Source: Tetmemena sp. SeJ-2015
Taxonomy: Eukaryota > Ciliophora > Spirotrichea > Sporadotrichida > Oxytrichidae
Length of the DNA: 64,000 nucleotides
NCBI GenBank assembly: GCA_027382625.1
Contig: JAJKFJ010022002.1
Coordinates: forward strand, 1-64,000
Direction of reading: 5' to 3'
This document shows, piece after piece, positions 39,047-50,163 of the stretch. The first letter of the stretch is position 1, and every line of letters starts with the position of its first letter. The notes under the pieces were generated by a model, which saw only the letters and a list, made by a program, of their open reading frames with translations, was not told the origin of the DNA and did no database searches. A program made the position numbers and the translations under genes.

Positions 39047-41864
39047 ATGGAGTAGAGCACAACAGCTCAGAAGAAGCTAAGTAAGTCAAAATCACATTTC
39101 ATGGCTAATAACGATTTAGAGAGCCTGATAACAAGCTAGTCAAGCAAAAGCTTAGGTAAGTTAAAACTTCATGCTCATCTAGGGTGTCTTCATTGAAACT
39201 TATCTCAGTTTATTTTAGCTTTGAATGGTGGTTAATAGCAGCAGACTGGTGCGAACTCAGTCTTCATGACTCTTTCATTTCCCTAAACTATTTTTAATTG
39301 ACTGAAGTTAGCACAACAGCAGGTGGAATTTCCACAAAGAAAGCGACTTTACAAAGTTTGAAGAAGAGCCTGAATACAAATGCAAATTTGCAGCCGATAC
39401 CTTCATTCATGAACACCCCAGCTACCACTAAGAACCTAGCTAATGCCACTCTGGGGGTGCTGCCATCTCTTATGAATAACTATAGCTCCACAGCTAATTT
39501 GCACAAAAATATGCTCTTCCCAAACATTAAGAAGAGTGTTAGTCTTCTTAACTTAAGGGCGCAAGTAAGTTCAACCTTTATTTCAACTTAAGTTATATTC
39601 ATGTCCTGTTATAGTCACATCAGCAAACTGGTAAGAAAAGCCGAGGCATCAATGAAGAAAAGTTAGAATAATTGGCTGAGCCTCGACAATACGTCTCCAC
39701 GCAGCCCTTAGACTTAAGTAACGATAAAGGAGAGCTAATTCAAGAAATCAAAACTCGCAAAGAAGACGCTGCGGATTTCATTAACAATATCTACAAAGCC
39801 TCTGACCAAGGAACAATCACTGAGTATGTTAACTTCATAGAGTCACTGCAGTTTGTCAAAGATAAGATTGAGTAATTCAAGATTCAGCTGCAGTAGAAGA
39901 TCAAGGAGTATAATTAAGTAAGTTTCTAGACGAAGGATTAGCAAACGAAACTGGAAGAACTTCGAAGGTAGCTGGCATCTCTGGAGAGCAGAAATAATGA
40001 ATCCAACGGCGATACTGTAGACAAGATTAGCTTGTTGATGAAGGAATGTGTGGAGTGCTAACAAAAACTGGATATGGAGTTGTTGCATGGTGAGCAACTC
40101 AATCACATCATAGAGAGGGATAAGCTGATGATCCTCTACATGAAACAACCGATTGAGAGTAAAAAGGCTGACATGCAACAAATTCTTAACTCAGTGCTAT
40201 CAGTACGTGCTCTCAAGGTCAAGATGCAGAAGGAAATTACAGGTTTGAAAAGTTCAGACGTCGGGGAGCGGAACAAGCAGATAATAAGAAGAAGATTACT
40301 GATAACCTGAAGGAGATGTTCCTGCAGGATATTTCTCAAAAGACCATGTTTGATGAGGTCTATAAGAACCAGGTAAAGCAAATTGAAGACAGAGAGAAGG
40401 AACTCAAGTTGAAGAAAGTAGAAGAGCAAAATTAGAAACAACAAGAGCACTATAAAAATCTTACTTCATCAATAAGTAGGTTATATAACTTAACTAGGAG
40501 AAGTTACTCGCTGAAGAACTGAAGAGGGGAGAGACTGATAAGCGAAAGTTGAAATTCCAGGAGGAGTTTTTGAAGATGTCTGAGAAATTTAATGTGAAGC
40601 AGATATCTGACCTAGTGAAGTATCAGTCCGACCAGTCCGAAAACAAAGGTGACCTCAAAGAAATTGCATACGAAGTTCAGCGACTGACAGAGGAAAAGCA
40701 TCAAAGACTTAAGCAATTGAAGATGCAGTTGTCATAGCTCAAGTATCAACCATAGGACGAGCGATAGATGGAGGAAGAATAGAGATAGGCAGATATGGAA
40801 AAGGAGAGAAGGATGCAACACCAAAACTAGCAAACATAAGACTTTATAGCTATTATATAGTATATTGAGTTAAAAAGATGAAGGAGCTCATGGAGATGCA
40901 GGAGCTGCTCTGCTTCACGATAGGGAAAAGCTGAGGGAAGACTATACCCTTAAGATGAAGAAAATGAAAGAGGTGATTGCCATTGCCATCATGTCGATAG
41001 CTCGTATCGCTCACCAGCTTAAAGGAAGATCCTAAGGTCACACCAGGCAACGCTGATCAAAAGCTAAGTGTATGTGGTCTGAGATTGGAACACATGGTTG
41101 CCACTCTCTATAAAAAGAAACCCACCTTCAATATTGAATCAGTGAACACTGACTACTCCTCTGATTTACCACCCTATTTCCTGGGCATAAAGAATGCAAT
41201 CTACATCAACCCACCAATTGAGGAGGAAGAAAACGAGAATGAGCTTGAGAGACTCTATAATTTAGCTGAGCAACCTCGTTAGCAGGATGAAGAAAATGAC
41301 TATGTAAATGATGAGTACTCGAAGTACAAGAGAGTTACCAAGGCATTAGCGCAGAAGTCTAAGGACGATGGGCCTTTGTACATCGTAGGTAAAAAGGGAG
41401 ACTCTAAGTAAGACCCTTCTAGTTCAGCAGCAAGCACTGAGGGGACTTAGAACAAGGATCTTTATAACACATTATGGTGAGTTAGTTTTAAGGAAAGAGT
41501 TAACTTAAGAGTAGGAGGCAAAGGAGGTTTCGGTGATTAAAACCAAGCAGATGGAGGTAGTAGTAATAATATGAGCCAGCCAGGATAGTAGAGATAAGAT
41601 AAGTTCGATACAGTTCTTAATGTTCTAAACAAGGGAAAAGCAAAGCCTACTCCAAGCCAGCAAGTGGTAATGCTGACTGAGAAGGAAAAGGAAGATATGG
41701 AGACTCGAAAAGAGATACAGCAACAGCTTTAAAAGATAGTGCACCGCACCTGGTATATCTTCGATCCTGATAAGTAGAAACAAGCCAAGGACACATTCAC
41801 TAAAGGTCAGAAGAATGCAATTAAAGCTAATCCTGATAGTGCAAATGAAGTTATCCCCAAGTGA
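39047..41864 (+). CDS. Coiled-coil protein, possibly axonemal
   Basis: ATG 39047-39049 (MEQSTTAQKKLSKSKSHFM), TGA 41862-41864. The N-terminal 180 residues are Ser/Thr/Asn-rich. From about 39730 to 40830 is a long coiled coil (EYVNFIESLQFVKDKIEQF, CQQKLDMELLHGEQLNHIIE, QFEEFLKMSEKF-type heptads). A conserved-looking block (LSIARIAHQLKEDPKVTPGN to TYKKKPTF-like residues and LPPYFLGIKNAIYINPP) follows, then a Gly/Asn/Gln-rich tail. Layout and length (about 850 codons) resemble outer-dynein-arm docking-complex type proteins (ODAD/CCDC63-114-151), but this is a resemblance only. Short breaks occur near 39150-39290, 39585-39615, 40470 and 40860. Confidence 0.55.
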
Positions 41865-42287
41865 ATAATAGTTGCAATTCAAGGCTGGTATTTTTGAATT
41901 ATTTTTCAGTTTCACGAGTAAGAATGATTATCTTATTGTAAATAATTGGAGTAAATATAATAAGAAAGAAGATTTGTAATTAAAGTTTGAGTCAAATAAG
42001 GGATTTATGCATATGAGTGTGAGACTAGCTGCTCTAAGATCTGATCAAATCATTTACCAGAATTCTTGTGAATTTTCTAAGTTGTGTTGAGACATAAATA
42101 ATGAATAGTGACAGCTAAGTCTGAGCTGCTAGGAGAATTCATTCACCCTTAATATTTGAAAAATCTAAGCTTAATCTCTTCTCTTTATCATAAAGAAGCA
42201 CATTTTAAGCAATAATAGCTGAGTTATGAAGTTTATTAAGTGAAGTGTTGCTGAAAGGCAAGCCGATCAAGCGTTACACTCAAGGAC
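41865..42287. other. Convergent intergenic stretch
   Basis: About 420 AT-rich bases between the 3' ends of two convergent genes. No open frame of note, repeat or RNA gene seen. Confidence 0.45.
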
Positions 42288-45200
42288 TCACTGGATGTTG
42301 TTGGAAGATGCGCCCTGAGCTGCCTTTCTCTGTTGTGAATAGGCGTCCTTGCTGAAGGAGAACTGCTTGGCCTGTCTCTCAGTAAGGAAGGCCAAGTTGA
42401 GGATGGTCTTAACGAGGTCGCTCTGGGCGTTGTCGTTGTCCTCATCATCATCGTCGTCGATGATGTACTTCTCACGGTCGTCCATGGAGGCGGAGAAGTA
42501 CTGGAAGTCGTCCAAGTAGAGAGGGTTGGCGAGGATGTCGTAGCAGTGGACTCCCTTCATGTGGCCGGCTCCCATCTTGGTGTTGCGCAACTTCTGGAGC
42601 GTCTCATCGTTGAGGACGCGGAGGTTAAGAGTAGCGCGAGCATTCTCCTCCTCCTTGATGGACCAGTTACGATCGTGGTCGTCCAAGGTGTTGAAGTAGT
42701 TGTCGAGGTCCTCATCGATCTCGAGGTCGCCAACTCTGATGACGTTGGGGAATAAGTAAGCAAGCACCTTGTAGAGCTGGTGTCTGAAGATGGTTCCAGC
42801 AAGGAAGACCCAGAACATAATGAGGAGAGGAAGATGAGGGCAGAGATCATAGGTGTCGCCCTTGAAGACTTCGGTCCAGACGTGGTTAGTCTTTCTAACA
42901 TCGGCTGTGTTAACGATGTCATAGAAGTCGTTCTGGAAAAGTTGCTGAGAGGAGTACATCCAGTAACCGAATGAGAGGAAGAAGAGGGGAGCGTAAGTGA
43001 GGATGGAGAGTACGTTGTTGTTGAGTTTCTCGTCATACATGGGAGGTTGACGGTAGGCGTAGTAGATCATGGTCTTCTCCATAAGGTAGAGGGTCAAGAA
43101 GGACATGGCAGCAACTGGGAAGAGGATGGGGAGTCCAAGACCGTACATCAGTATAAAATGGTTAACTCTTAAAAATCATAGTGACGAAGGTGATGTTGAG
43201 GATTGAAGAGTACTTGTAATGGATGAAGAAAGTTGGGCCAGAGTAGAGTTCGACGTACTGCTGAATGGTGGTCTTCTTGGTCTTGTTGGAATCGAGAGAG
43301 GTGAGGCCTCTGTCGAGTTGTCTGAATCCGAAGCGCATACCCCAGAAGACGAAGAATTCAAGAACGGGCCAGTAGACGTTGAAGAGCATAGCACCGATAA
43401 GAGTGTTACCGATGTCTTGGAACCACCAAGGTGTTGAAATCGGGCACCATACCTGAGAAGATTAATGAAAGGAATCCAGCTTGCTCATTGAAGTTAGCGT
43501 TGACGAGCAAGAGCAAGAGGGCAGTGTTGAAGAACTGCACGATGAAGACTCCGTTGGTGATGAGCTTGGTTTGCTCGGACTCAGTGTCATAACCGATGTA
43601 GATGATGAGCTTAATAATGAAGAGTCTCAGGATATAGTTGATAGCGATAATCATGTACTGCACAGCTGAGTTGGTTCCGAACTGTAGATAGTAGTCCCAC
43701 ACATACTGCTCGCAAACCTTGAACTCTTTTCCGTTCTCATCAGGAACCTCGAGGTTCATCATTTGAGTTCCGTAAGAGCCACCTCCGTTCAACTCGCAGT
43801 AGCATTCAAAACTGAAAATTCAAATGAGGAGATAAGATTAGAGATAGAGGGATTGGAGTGCACCAGAGAAAGGAGTAGGAGAGTTGTAACCCTTGACTTC
43901 AAAATCGTAGAATTCTCTATACTCTTTTAGAGCATAAGAAGAAAGCTGAGTTTGATAAGTGTTCTGAATGACGTTGCAGTCAACAGTAGGGTACTTTCTC
44001 TTAACCTGGAGAGAGTAAGACTTGCACCAGAAGATAAGGCCGAAAGAGATAAGAACCAAGATAGATATGATAGCAACAACGGTTGCACCTCTCTTTGCGT
44101 AGTCCTTAGGGGTCCAGTGTCTGTTCTCCCAGATGATGTTAGTGGGCTCAGTTGACTCCTTAAGGTGGAAATCTTCGTTAAGGAACTGGGTCTTGGCGGG
44201 AAGCTTCTTTCCGAGGAAAGTTCTCTCCCCCTCAAACTCTTGGCCAATAATGGATCCATCTTCCTCTTCGAAAGGTGATGAAAGCATCGACGGGGCGGGT
44301 GAGGTCTCTGAACTTCTCATCCTTGAGCTCTGAGATTCTCTTTTCAACGGCTCTCATGGCGTCGTATCTTTGGAACATAATGTGGTTTCCTCTCTGCTTG
44401 AGTAACTGAATGAGTTCAGCATTGTTGAAAGCGAACACAATAAACTCAGACAACTTTTAAAACATGCTAGTTACAAATCATCCGAAGTTTATCGGCGATC
44501 AATAATTATAACAATCGATATTTATTCGATCTTGACCTCTTGGATCTTGATGTTAGACATGTCTTGGCCTGAGGATCTCATCTCATTGAGCTTATCGGTA
44601 AGAAGTCTCTCGAGCTTTTCTTTCATGTAGTCCTTAAGACAGGTTCCAATGGAGATTCCGCGCTCCTCATAAGCTCCTGGGTAGTAGACGTTGTTAAGGA
44701 ACCAGTGGTAGCCCTCCTCAGTGATTTCGTACTGGAGAGTATAATCACCAGGGGTGATGGTCTGGATGTCCCAATCAAGCTGGTTCATCTTGCTGTTTCT
44801 CTTCACAAAGTAAAGAACGATGAGGTAGAGGGAAGCGGCAAAGATGGCGATGCAGGACAGGATTGAGAGGTCCTTGTGGCGCTGAACCAAGCTGTCAGCT
44901 GGGATGGCGCAAGAGTACTGCACATACAAGTAGGCAGACTTATCTACGCAGGTAGAGCCAGCAGTCTTGAGGGCGTTATAGTCCTTGAAGAGTTCCTCAG
45001 AAATGTAGTCGTAGTTTGCCTCGTTCTTGTTTTGCATCTAGTTAAGAAGAGTAGCTCTGAAAGTGTCACTGACTTCCTTGAAGCACTCTTGGTTTTCCTG
45101 AGTGTCTCTGCAGACACCTCTCTCTTTCATGGTGCCTGGGTTCACACCGAGGTAGGAGATGCTCTGAATAGTTCCATAGGGGCAGAACATAGCATAGTTA

Positions 45201-45604
45201 CAAAAATATTCAAGCAATCTTTCCGAGGTCAACTGGGACCATCTGGCATTGGGTAAACAAAGGATAAAAGACATATTGATTTGTGACTCATTATGAAGCT
45301 TGCTAGAGTATCCGAGGTTTCCGAGGGAGAGTCTTGAGTAACCGGCGCCCTTGTCAGCGGCATCGATGGCTGTGTACTTCTTGTAAGTGACCATGGCGGG
45401 GACCATAAGCAAGGTAAGGACTGCGAAGAGGCCGAACATAATGAGAATGATATCTCTGTAGGCGACCAGACCGAATCCCAAGAAGTTGAAGGGGTCCTCA
45501 CCATCAGTGTCAGATGGCTTGGCAGTTTGCTTCTTGGAAGATTTGCGGCGCTGTGCCTTCTCCTGATCCAACAGACTCTCCTGAGAAGGCTTGGTAGACT
45601 TCCA
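42288..45604 (-). CDS. OSCA/TMEM63 (CSC1-like) stress-gated cation channel family protein
   Basis: Minus strand, TGA 42288-42290, probable start at about 45602-45604. A cytosolic Lys/Ser-rich tail precedes the first membrane segment (IILIMFGLFAVLTLLMVPA). An extracytoplasmic part, a second segment (LSILSCIAIFAASLYLIVLY) and a cytosolic domain with RPVDAFITF follow. Then comes the family hallmark before the next helix, EPTNIIWENRHWTPKDY, several more helices (for example QYMIIAINYILRLFIIKLII) and MYGLGLPILFPVAAMSFLTL. The C-terminus is acidic (DDDDDEDNDN). OSCA/TMEM63 proteins are mechanosensitive cation channels of plasma or lysosomal membranes. It is visibly GC-richer, with more C/G-ending codons than its neighbours. 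Three one-base frame slips (near 45602, 44271-44273, 43428) lie in short homopolymers. IESs at 43149-43179 and 44460-44524 are supported; another near 43800-43840 is likely. Confidence 0.82.
43149..43179. other. 31-bp IES, pointer ATG (CAT on plus)
   Basis: CAT at 43146-43148 and 43177-43179 (ATG on the coding strand). Excision joins NITFVTM to YGLGLPILFP in the OSCA-like gene. The pointer is only 3 bp but the join is exact. Confidence 0.7.
44460..44524. other. 65-bp IES, pointer TAAA (TTTA on plus)
   Basis: TTTA at 44456-44459 and 44521-44524. Excision joins KIQEVKIEQK to LSEFIVFAFNNAE in frame. Confidence 0.72.
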
Positions 45605-45891
45605 TTGTAATTAAGATGATAAAGGAGAGAGCAGAAATGCGTAACTTCTTGAAGATTCTGTTAGTGATGGGGGCTATGAGTGGGTAGACCTAGCCGATGG
45701 TGGTATCATTGAGAGGGTGATTTTCCTTGATGATTTCCCTAGCCATGTCAATCTACACAGCCATTTTATTAACTCCGAACAGCACTCAATTTAAGATCAC
45801 TTACCTGCTCTCATTCATATTGCATATATAATGTTATCTGCTCTTGGTTAAGAACAGTTGGCTTGAACTTAGGTTTCTTGTCTTCAGTCAT
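45585..45891 (-). CDS. Small protein of unknown function
   Basis: ATG at 45889-45891 reads MTEDKKPKFKPTVLNQEQIT. After a likely GT-AG intron (GTAAGTG...GTGTAG, about 45760-45810) it continues IDMAREIIKENHPLNDTTIG and PLIAPITNRIFKKLRI. A TGA in frame just before the intron donor needs a further IES. Read on, the frame overlaps the start of the OSCA-like gene on the same strand, so the true end is unclear (an IES or a 5' exon of the next gene are alternatives). No family recognised. Confidence 0.4.
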
Positions 45892-46384
45892 CTACAGGGA
45901 GGTGGTTAGTTTTATATTTCTGAGTTGGTGGGGAGCACAAAATAGAGATCAGAATATGCGCCTATGAAGAAGAACCATATCACTTACCTTGTATATCTAA
46001 GGATATTAAGATATTACTCGAAGTATTAATTAATTATAAGGAGGATTAAGCGCAAGTGCTATTTAACCACTGCATTAGAAATATAATAACGCCGGATCTC
46101 ATGTGCCCCAAATTTCTGATCTCAATTCTTCTCACACTCCACCGTATTCACTAATTAACCAATCATATACACAAAAATAAATGTTATTACCTGAGAGGTA
46201 TGTAATGTAGTTTGGATGAGTGAAGGGGATTTGCTGGGAAATAAAGACATAGGAGAACACGATATAATTAAATTAAAGAGAGATTGGAGCATCGTTTTAA
46301 AATATTTATATTGCTGAATTAAGCATTGATTGATAAATTATAGAGAACAGATGGATTCAATTCTTTTTTATTAGTGCAATAAAA
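45892..46384. other. Divergent intergenic stretch
   Basis: About 490 bp, AT-rich with one slightly GC-richer patch (46089-46160). No convincing open frame, repeat or tRNA-like cloverleaf seen. Confidence 0.4.
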
Positions 46385-49300
46385 TGCAGAGTTATCAAAT
46401 GATGATGAGGCGGCGATAACTATAGCAGCAGAGCCAGCAGCAGCCAAGCAGCCACATCCAATCTTACAGTTCCTACGCTCAAGACAGAACTTCAAAGTCT
46501 AAACAGCTATAACCAGACAGATAACACTTATCAAGCTAGAGAGAGCAAATCCTAGAAATCAAGAACACAGAGTGAGAATTACAAAAGAAACTTTTCCATA
46601 TGCAGCCATAAATAGACTAAAATAAGGTGTTGACAGAGAAATTTAAACTGAAGTTTGATACTCTCCTAAAAAAGCCCTCCTCCTTAACTTTTAAATACCT
46701 TCTAAGGCAAAGTAAGGCTACTCATCTCTTCTTGATTCCAAAAATGAGAAAGCAGTATATTTACATTATTACTTAGAGTACTTGCAGAACTATTCAATAT
46801 CGATGCAAATGGCCTATTCAATCGTCAATCATAGTTAAAACCCCTGCTTGGGGCTTTGGCTTGGATGAGATAGACCTCAGTCAGGAGAGCTCATTAAATT
46901 TAAAAAGGTCCTATAGAGATTGATTTTCATATAGCTTGGAGGTTTAGGACAAGATCAAGACTATTCAATCATAGCTGAGAGGTAGTAAGCAAACCCTTGA
47001 TATGCTAAGAAGTAAGTAAATATGATCAATAATGAGGAAAGATAATAAGACAAGCTCTGCCTAATTTAAGATTTCTAAATTAACTATGTAGCCAGAGAGG
47101 AACCATTTTTACAACTGCGACAAGTCTTGGACACTGCTCCTTCAGGCTTTGCTAAAGAGAGAGAATTAGGGAGTAGTGGAGTGGAAGTGCGCCGCATTAA
47201 AAGAGAGTGCGAGTATTAGAGTTGGCACAGGCTAAATCATTAAGCTATCCGAATATAGAATATAAGAATATTGTTGCTTAAGACAAATGTACTTAATTAA
47301 CTTAGAAGGTCTTTAGAGGAGTTCTCGAAAAGGATTATTTAATAAGACTCCTGGAAGACAAGTATTTCAGTTTATATAGATCCTATCTTCATTTTTTTTT
47401 AACTTGTACTTGAGGGAGATGAATCACCCATCGCTTAAGCTTTAAGCGATCTACAGGCAAGCAAGGACGCAGAAATTCATCAAACAATCAAAAAACATAT
47501 TCATTAAAAACAAATCCAAATTACCTTTTAAACAAGAGTACTTGATAGCAATTTTGAAGAACAAAATAACCAAAGCAATCATTGTCATGCAAACTTTAGT
47601 AAGGAAGAAGTAGTAACAAAGGATAAATAAGTTATCATGATTTATTTAAAGGAGAGTGAAGCTATGCTACTTGATTTAACTGATAAGGCAATAAAGAGAA
47701 GAGGCAGCAGTGGTTATTTAAAAGAACTATCGACGGTTTACTGTGCAGCAGTGCTTCAACAGAGTCCTTGAATTTGAGAGGAACTATATTTCTCTTAAAT
47801 GGAGTCAACAAGACCCTATTTCACGCAGTTATATAAACATTATAAGTTTATGCAGCGTTGAAGTTGTTGGCAGTTTCACCAATCCTCCTTGGGAAAGAAA
47901 AGTTCAGCTTCTTTGCTAAAAAGAAAGTAATTTTATTATGCAGCTGGACTACTGCCCGATCAGGCATATATTCGTGAAGTACATGAGCAATCTGAGTGAA
48001 GGAACTCATCTTATAAAATTTCTGGTTGATGGGCAATTCAAATGTGATCCCAACTTTCCAATAACCACAGATTCAACCGGCCATCTCAACAATATAATTG
48101 AAGTAATATCAGGTGATATATCTAACATATTAACCTTTATTTTCCAAGATATGCTTTCTTCAAGATCAAGATCCCATTCAATTCAGCAGTCTGTAGCATC
48201 TAGTGTGAAAGAGGTTCTTTTTGGAGTATAGTCTCAGAGTGGAAAGCATTCGCTTTTTTCAAAAGATAGAGAGCTCTCATCTCACAAGCACGGTGGAGGT
48301 ATGTCTATAGGCAATCGCCTCTTAAAATTAATGCTGAATACATTTATCTTAACTATAAAATTCAAGCATGCAGCTTAGTAGCAAATGCATCAAGTTCAGC
48401 ATCACCCACACTTAAGCAACCCTCTCTTGCTTTAAAATCTACACAACTAGAATTATCTAGCGATGGGAGTGATGCACGGCAGAGGTTTCCATGCAGTGTC
48501 TCAGCCAAGGGAAGGCCATCATAATATCGACTTCGCTTCCTCTTAGTCTTCAAAACAAAGGGTGAAGAATCTCATCATGCACGACAAGAACTACCACCTT
48601 TTATAAGGAGGAACTAATAATTTGCTTACACCTTGAGGATTTAGATGCTTACAGGACACCTGGCGAAGAGGAAGACGAGCTACAGTAACAAGAGGCCTTT
48701 AATTACTTTGAAGAATCTAAGCTGCTGCCACCTACTGGAGTGCATGACTTAGAAGATGACATCTTAGACGATGACCTTGAGGATGCAGATTAGCTTCATC
48801 AGAGGCAATTAAGCCGCAGACTCAATAACCAGGCGTCTAGTCCCTTCAATCTTCGATCATTAAACAACTAGATGTCACCCATACCAGTTAACAGAAGAGA
48901 CTCCTATCAGATAGATCTCGAAGAAGAGGATGAATATAAAGTTCCAGTAAGTTTACTTCTTACTTTAAATATGACTACGATATTCCAGACGACCCATTCA
49001 ATCCAGTCAATTAAGCAGTGAGACAACAATCAGAGTATCGAGCAGACTCCTAAATTATAAGAAGCTCAGTTTAGCAACAACCTTCTATTCCACTTCTTTC
49101 AAATTATCAAGATATTTATTTGCAATTTTATAAATTGTTAATTTAAAAGAAGAAGAGAAAAAGGGCTATGAAGAGCAGAACTTTTAATCATCAAGATAAT
49201 TCAAGACTTCAAACAGAAGAATAGAGTCCTTCAACGCTGCCTAATTTATCTTATATTTGGTGCATCTTTTTAAATTATAGGAGTAGTTCATGAGGAGAAG

Positions 49301-49755
49301 TCAATTCGCACCAGAAGCAGATTCTATCCAAGAGGAATAAAAGTAGTAATTCAAAGGATAGCTAGAGGCTCCTCCAGAAAATGAAGTAACATAAGGAGAG
49401 TTTCTGGGGTTGGGAGATGACTAGTTAATTTATCAGCCTGACTTTGAGAGACTTTCAATTGATGCCCCACTTTCCGACCAAGAATCCTCTCAATAATAGC
49501 CTGTAAAGCCACAGATAAGCAAAGCAGGAAAGAGGAGAAGAGACGGCCAGATAACTTATGAGGACTTTTATATTGAAGAAGGCGCAACCTTAGGAAGAGG
49601 GGTAGGCTTTGAAAGTGATACTGAGATAGGAAATGAGTTTGGATTCGACTATGGCTAAAGCCAAAACGAAAACTTTGGATATCAAATGATGGCAGGCATG
49701 GATTACGATGATTACTATGCACAGCACTATTATCAATTACCGTATTTGTTGTAAA
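46385..49755 (+). CDS. IQ-motif protein with a CBM48 (AMPK-beta type) glycogen-binding domain
   Basis: Plus strand, likely ATG near 46385 (MQSYQMMMRRRQ). A Ser/Gln-rich N-terminus leads to several IQ-type calmodulin-binding helices between about 47430 and 47740: LKLQAIYRQARTQKFIKQSK, AIIVMQTLVRKKQQQRINK and AAVVIQKNYRRFTVQQCF. Directly after them lies a CBM48 domain: VEVVGSFTNPPWERKVQLL, then EGTHLIKFLVDGQFKCDPNF and STGHLNNIIEV. These are the strand order and Trp/Lys/Asn positions of AMPK-beta glycogen-binding modules. The C-terminal roughly 450 codons are acidic and disordered (DLEDDILDDDLEDADQ), ending near a TGA at about 49755. Breaks near 46620-46900, 47390, 48250-48370, 48950 and 49260 are introns or IESs. 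The combination suggests a Ca2+/calmodulin-linked, glucan-associated scaffold (inference). Confidence 0.72.
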
Positions 49756-50163
49756 ACTTAATGAGTGTCTATATTATGAGGAGACCATGCCAGCAACTTA
49801 AATGAGCGAGGCATCTCACCCCTAAATTAATGAAGCCGCTTATACAACACTCAGAGAAGAGGAAGGCGCGAGGAAGACTCAAGATCCCTCACATAATAAA
49901 AAGACATAAGACATTAATAAGTGAGGAGAGCTATTGTAATCCTCCTAATACTCTCCTTCCAAAAAATAACTCTCCTCTTACTTTATTTATAAAGTGACTA
50001 TTCATTCATACATTAAGTCATTATATACCTATTGTAGATAGCATCCACTATTTAAATTTACCCTTTACTCTATGCGGTTTCTATCTTGGTCTAACTAGGA
50101 GATAATAAGCAGCTATGAAGTGAGAGAAATAATAATTTCTTGAAGGAGATTTATATTAAAGAA
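49756..50163. other. Intergenic stretch before the PROPPIN gene
   Basis: About 400 AT-rich bases with short open pieces rich in Glu/Lys that could be the last exon of the IQ-CBM48 gene. No repeat or RNA gene seen. Confidence 0.4.

Noticed and set aside
43412..43430. A 16-bp IES with pointer TTC in the OSCA-like gene
   Set aside because: It would also restore the frame, but losing one base keeps FNTWWFQDIG, which fits the OSCA family better; left as a one-base slip.
42546..44333. Several plus-strand open frames opposite the OSCA-like gene
   Set aside because: GC-rich coding DNA leaves open frames on the other strand. Only the minus-strand reading shows membrane helices and family motifs.
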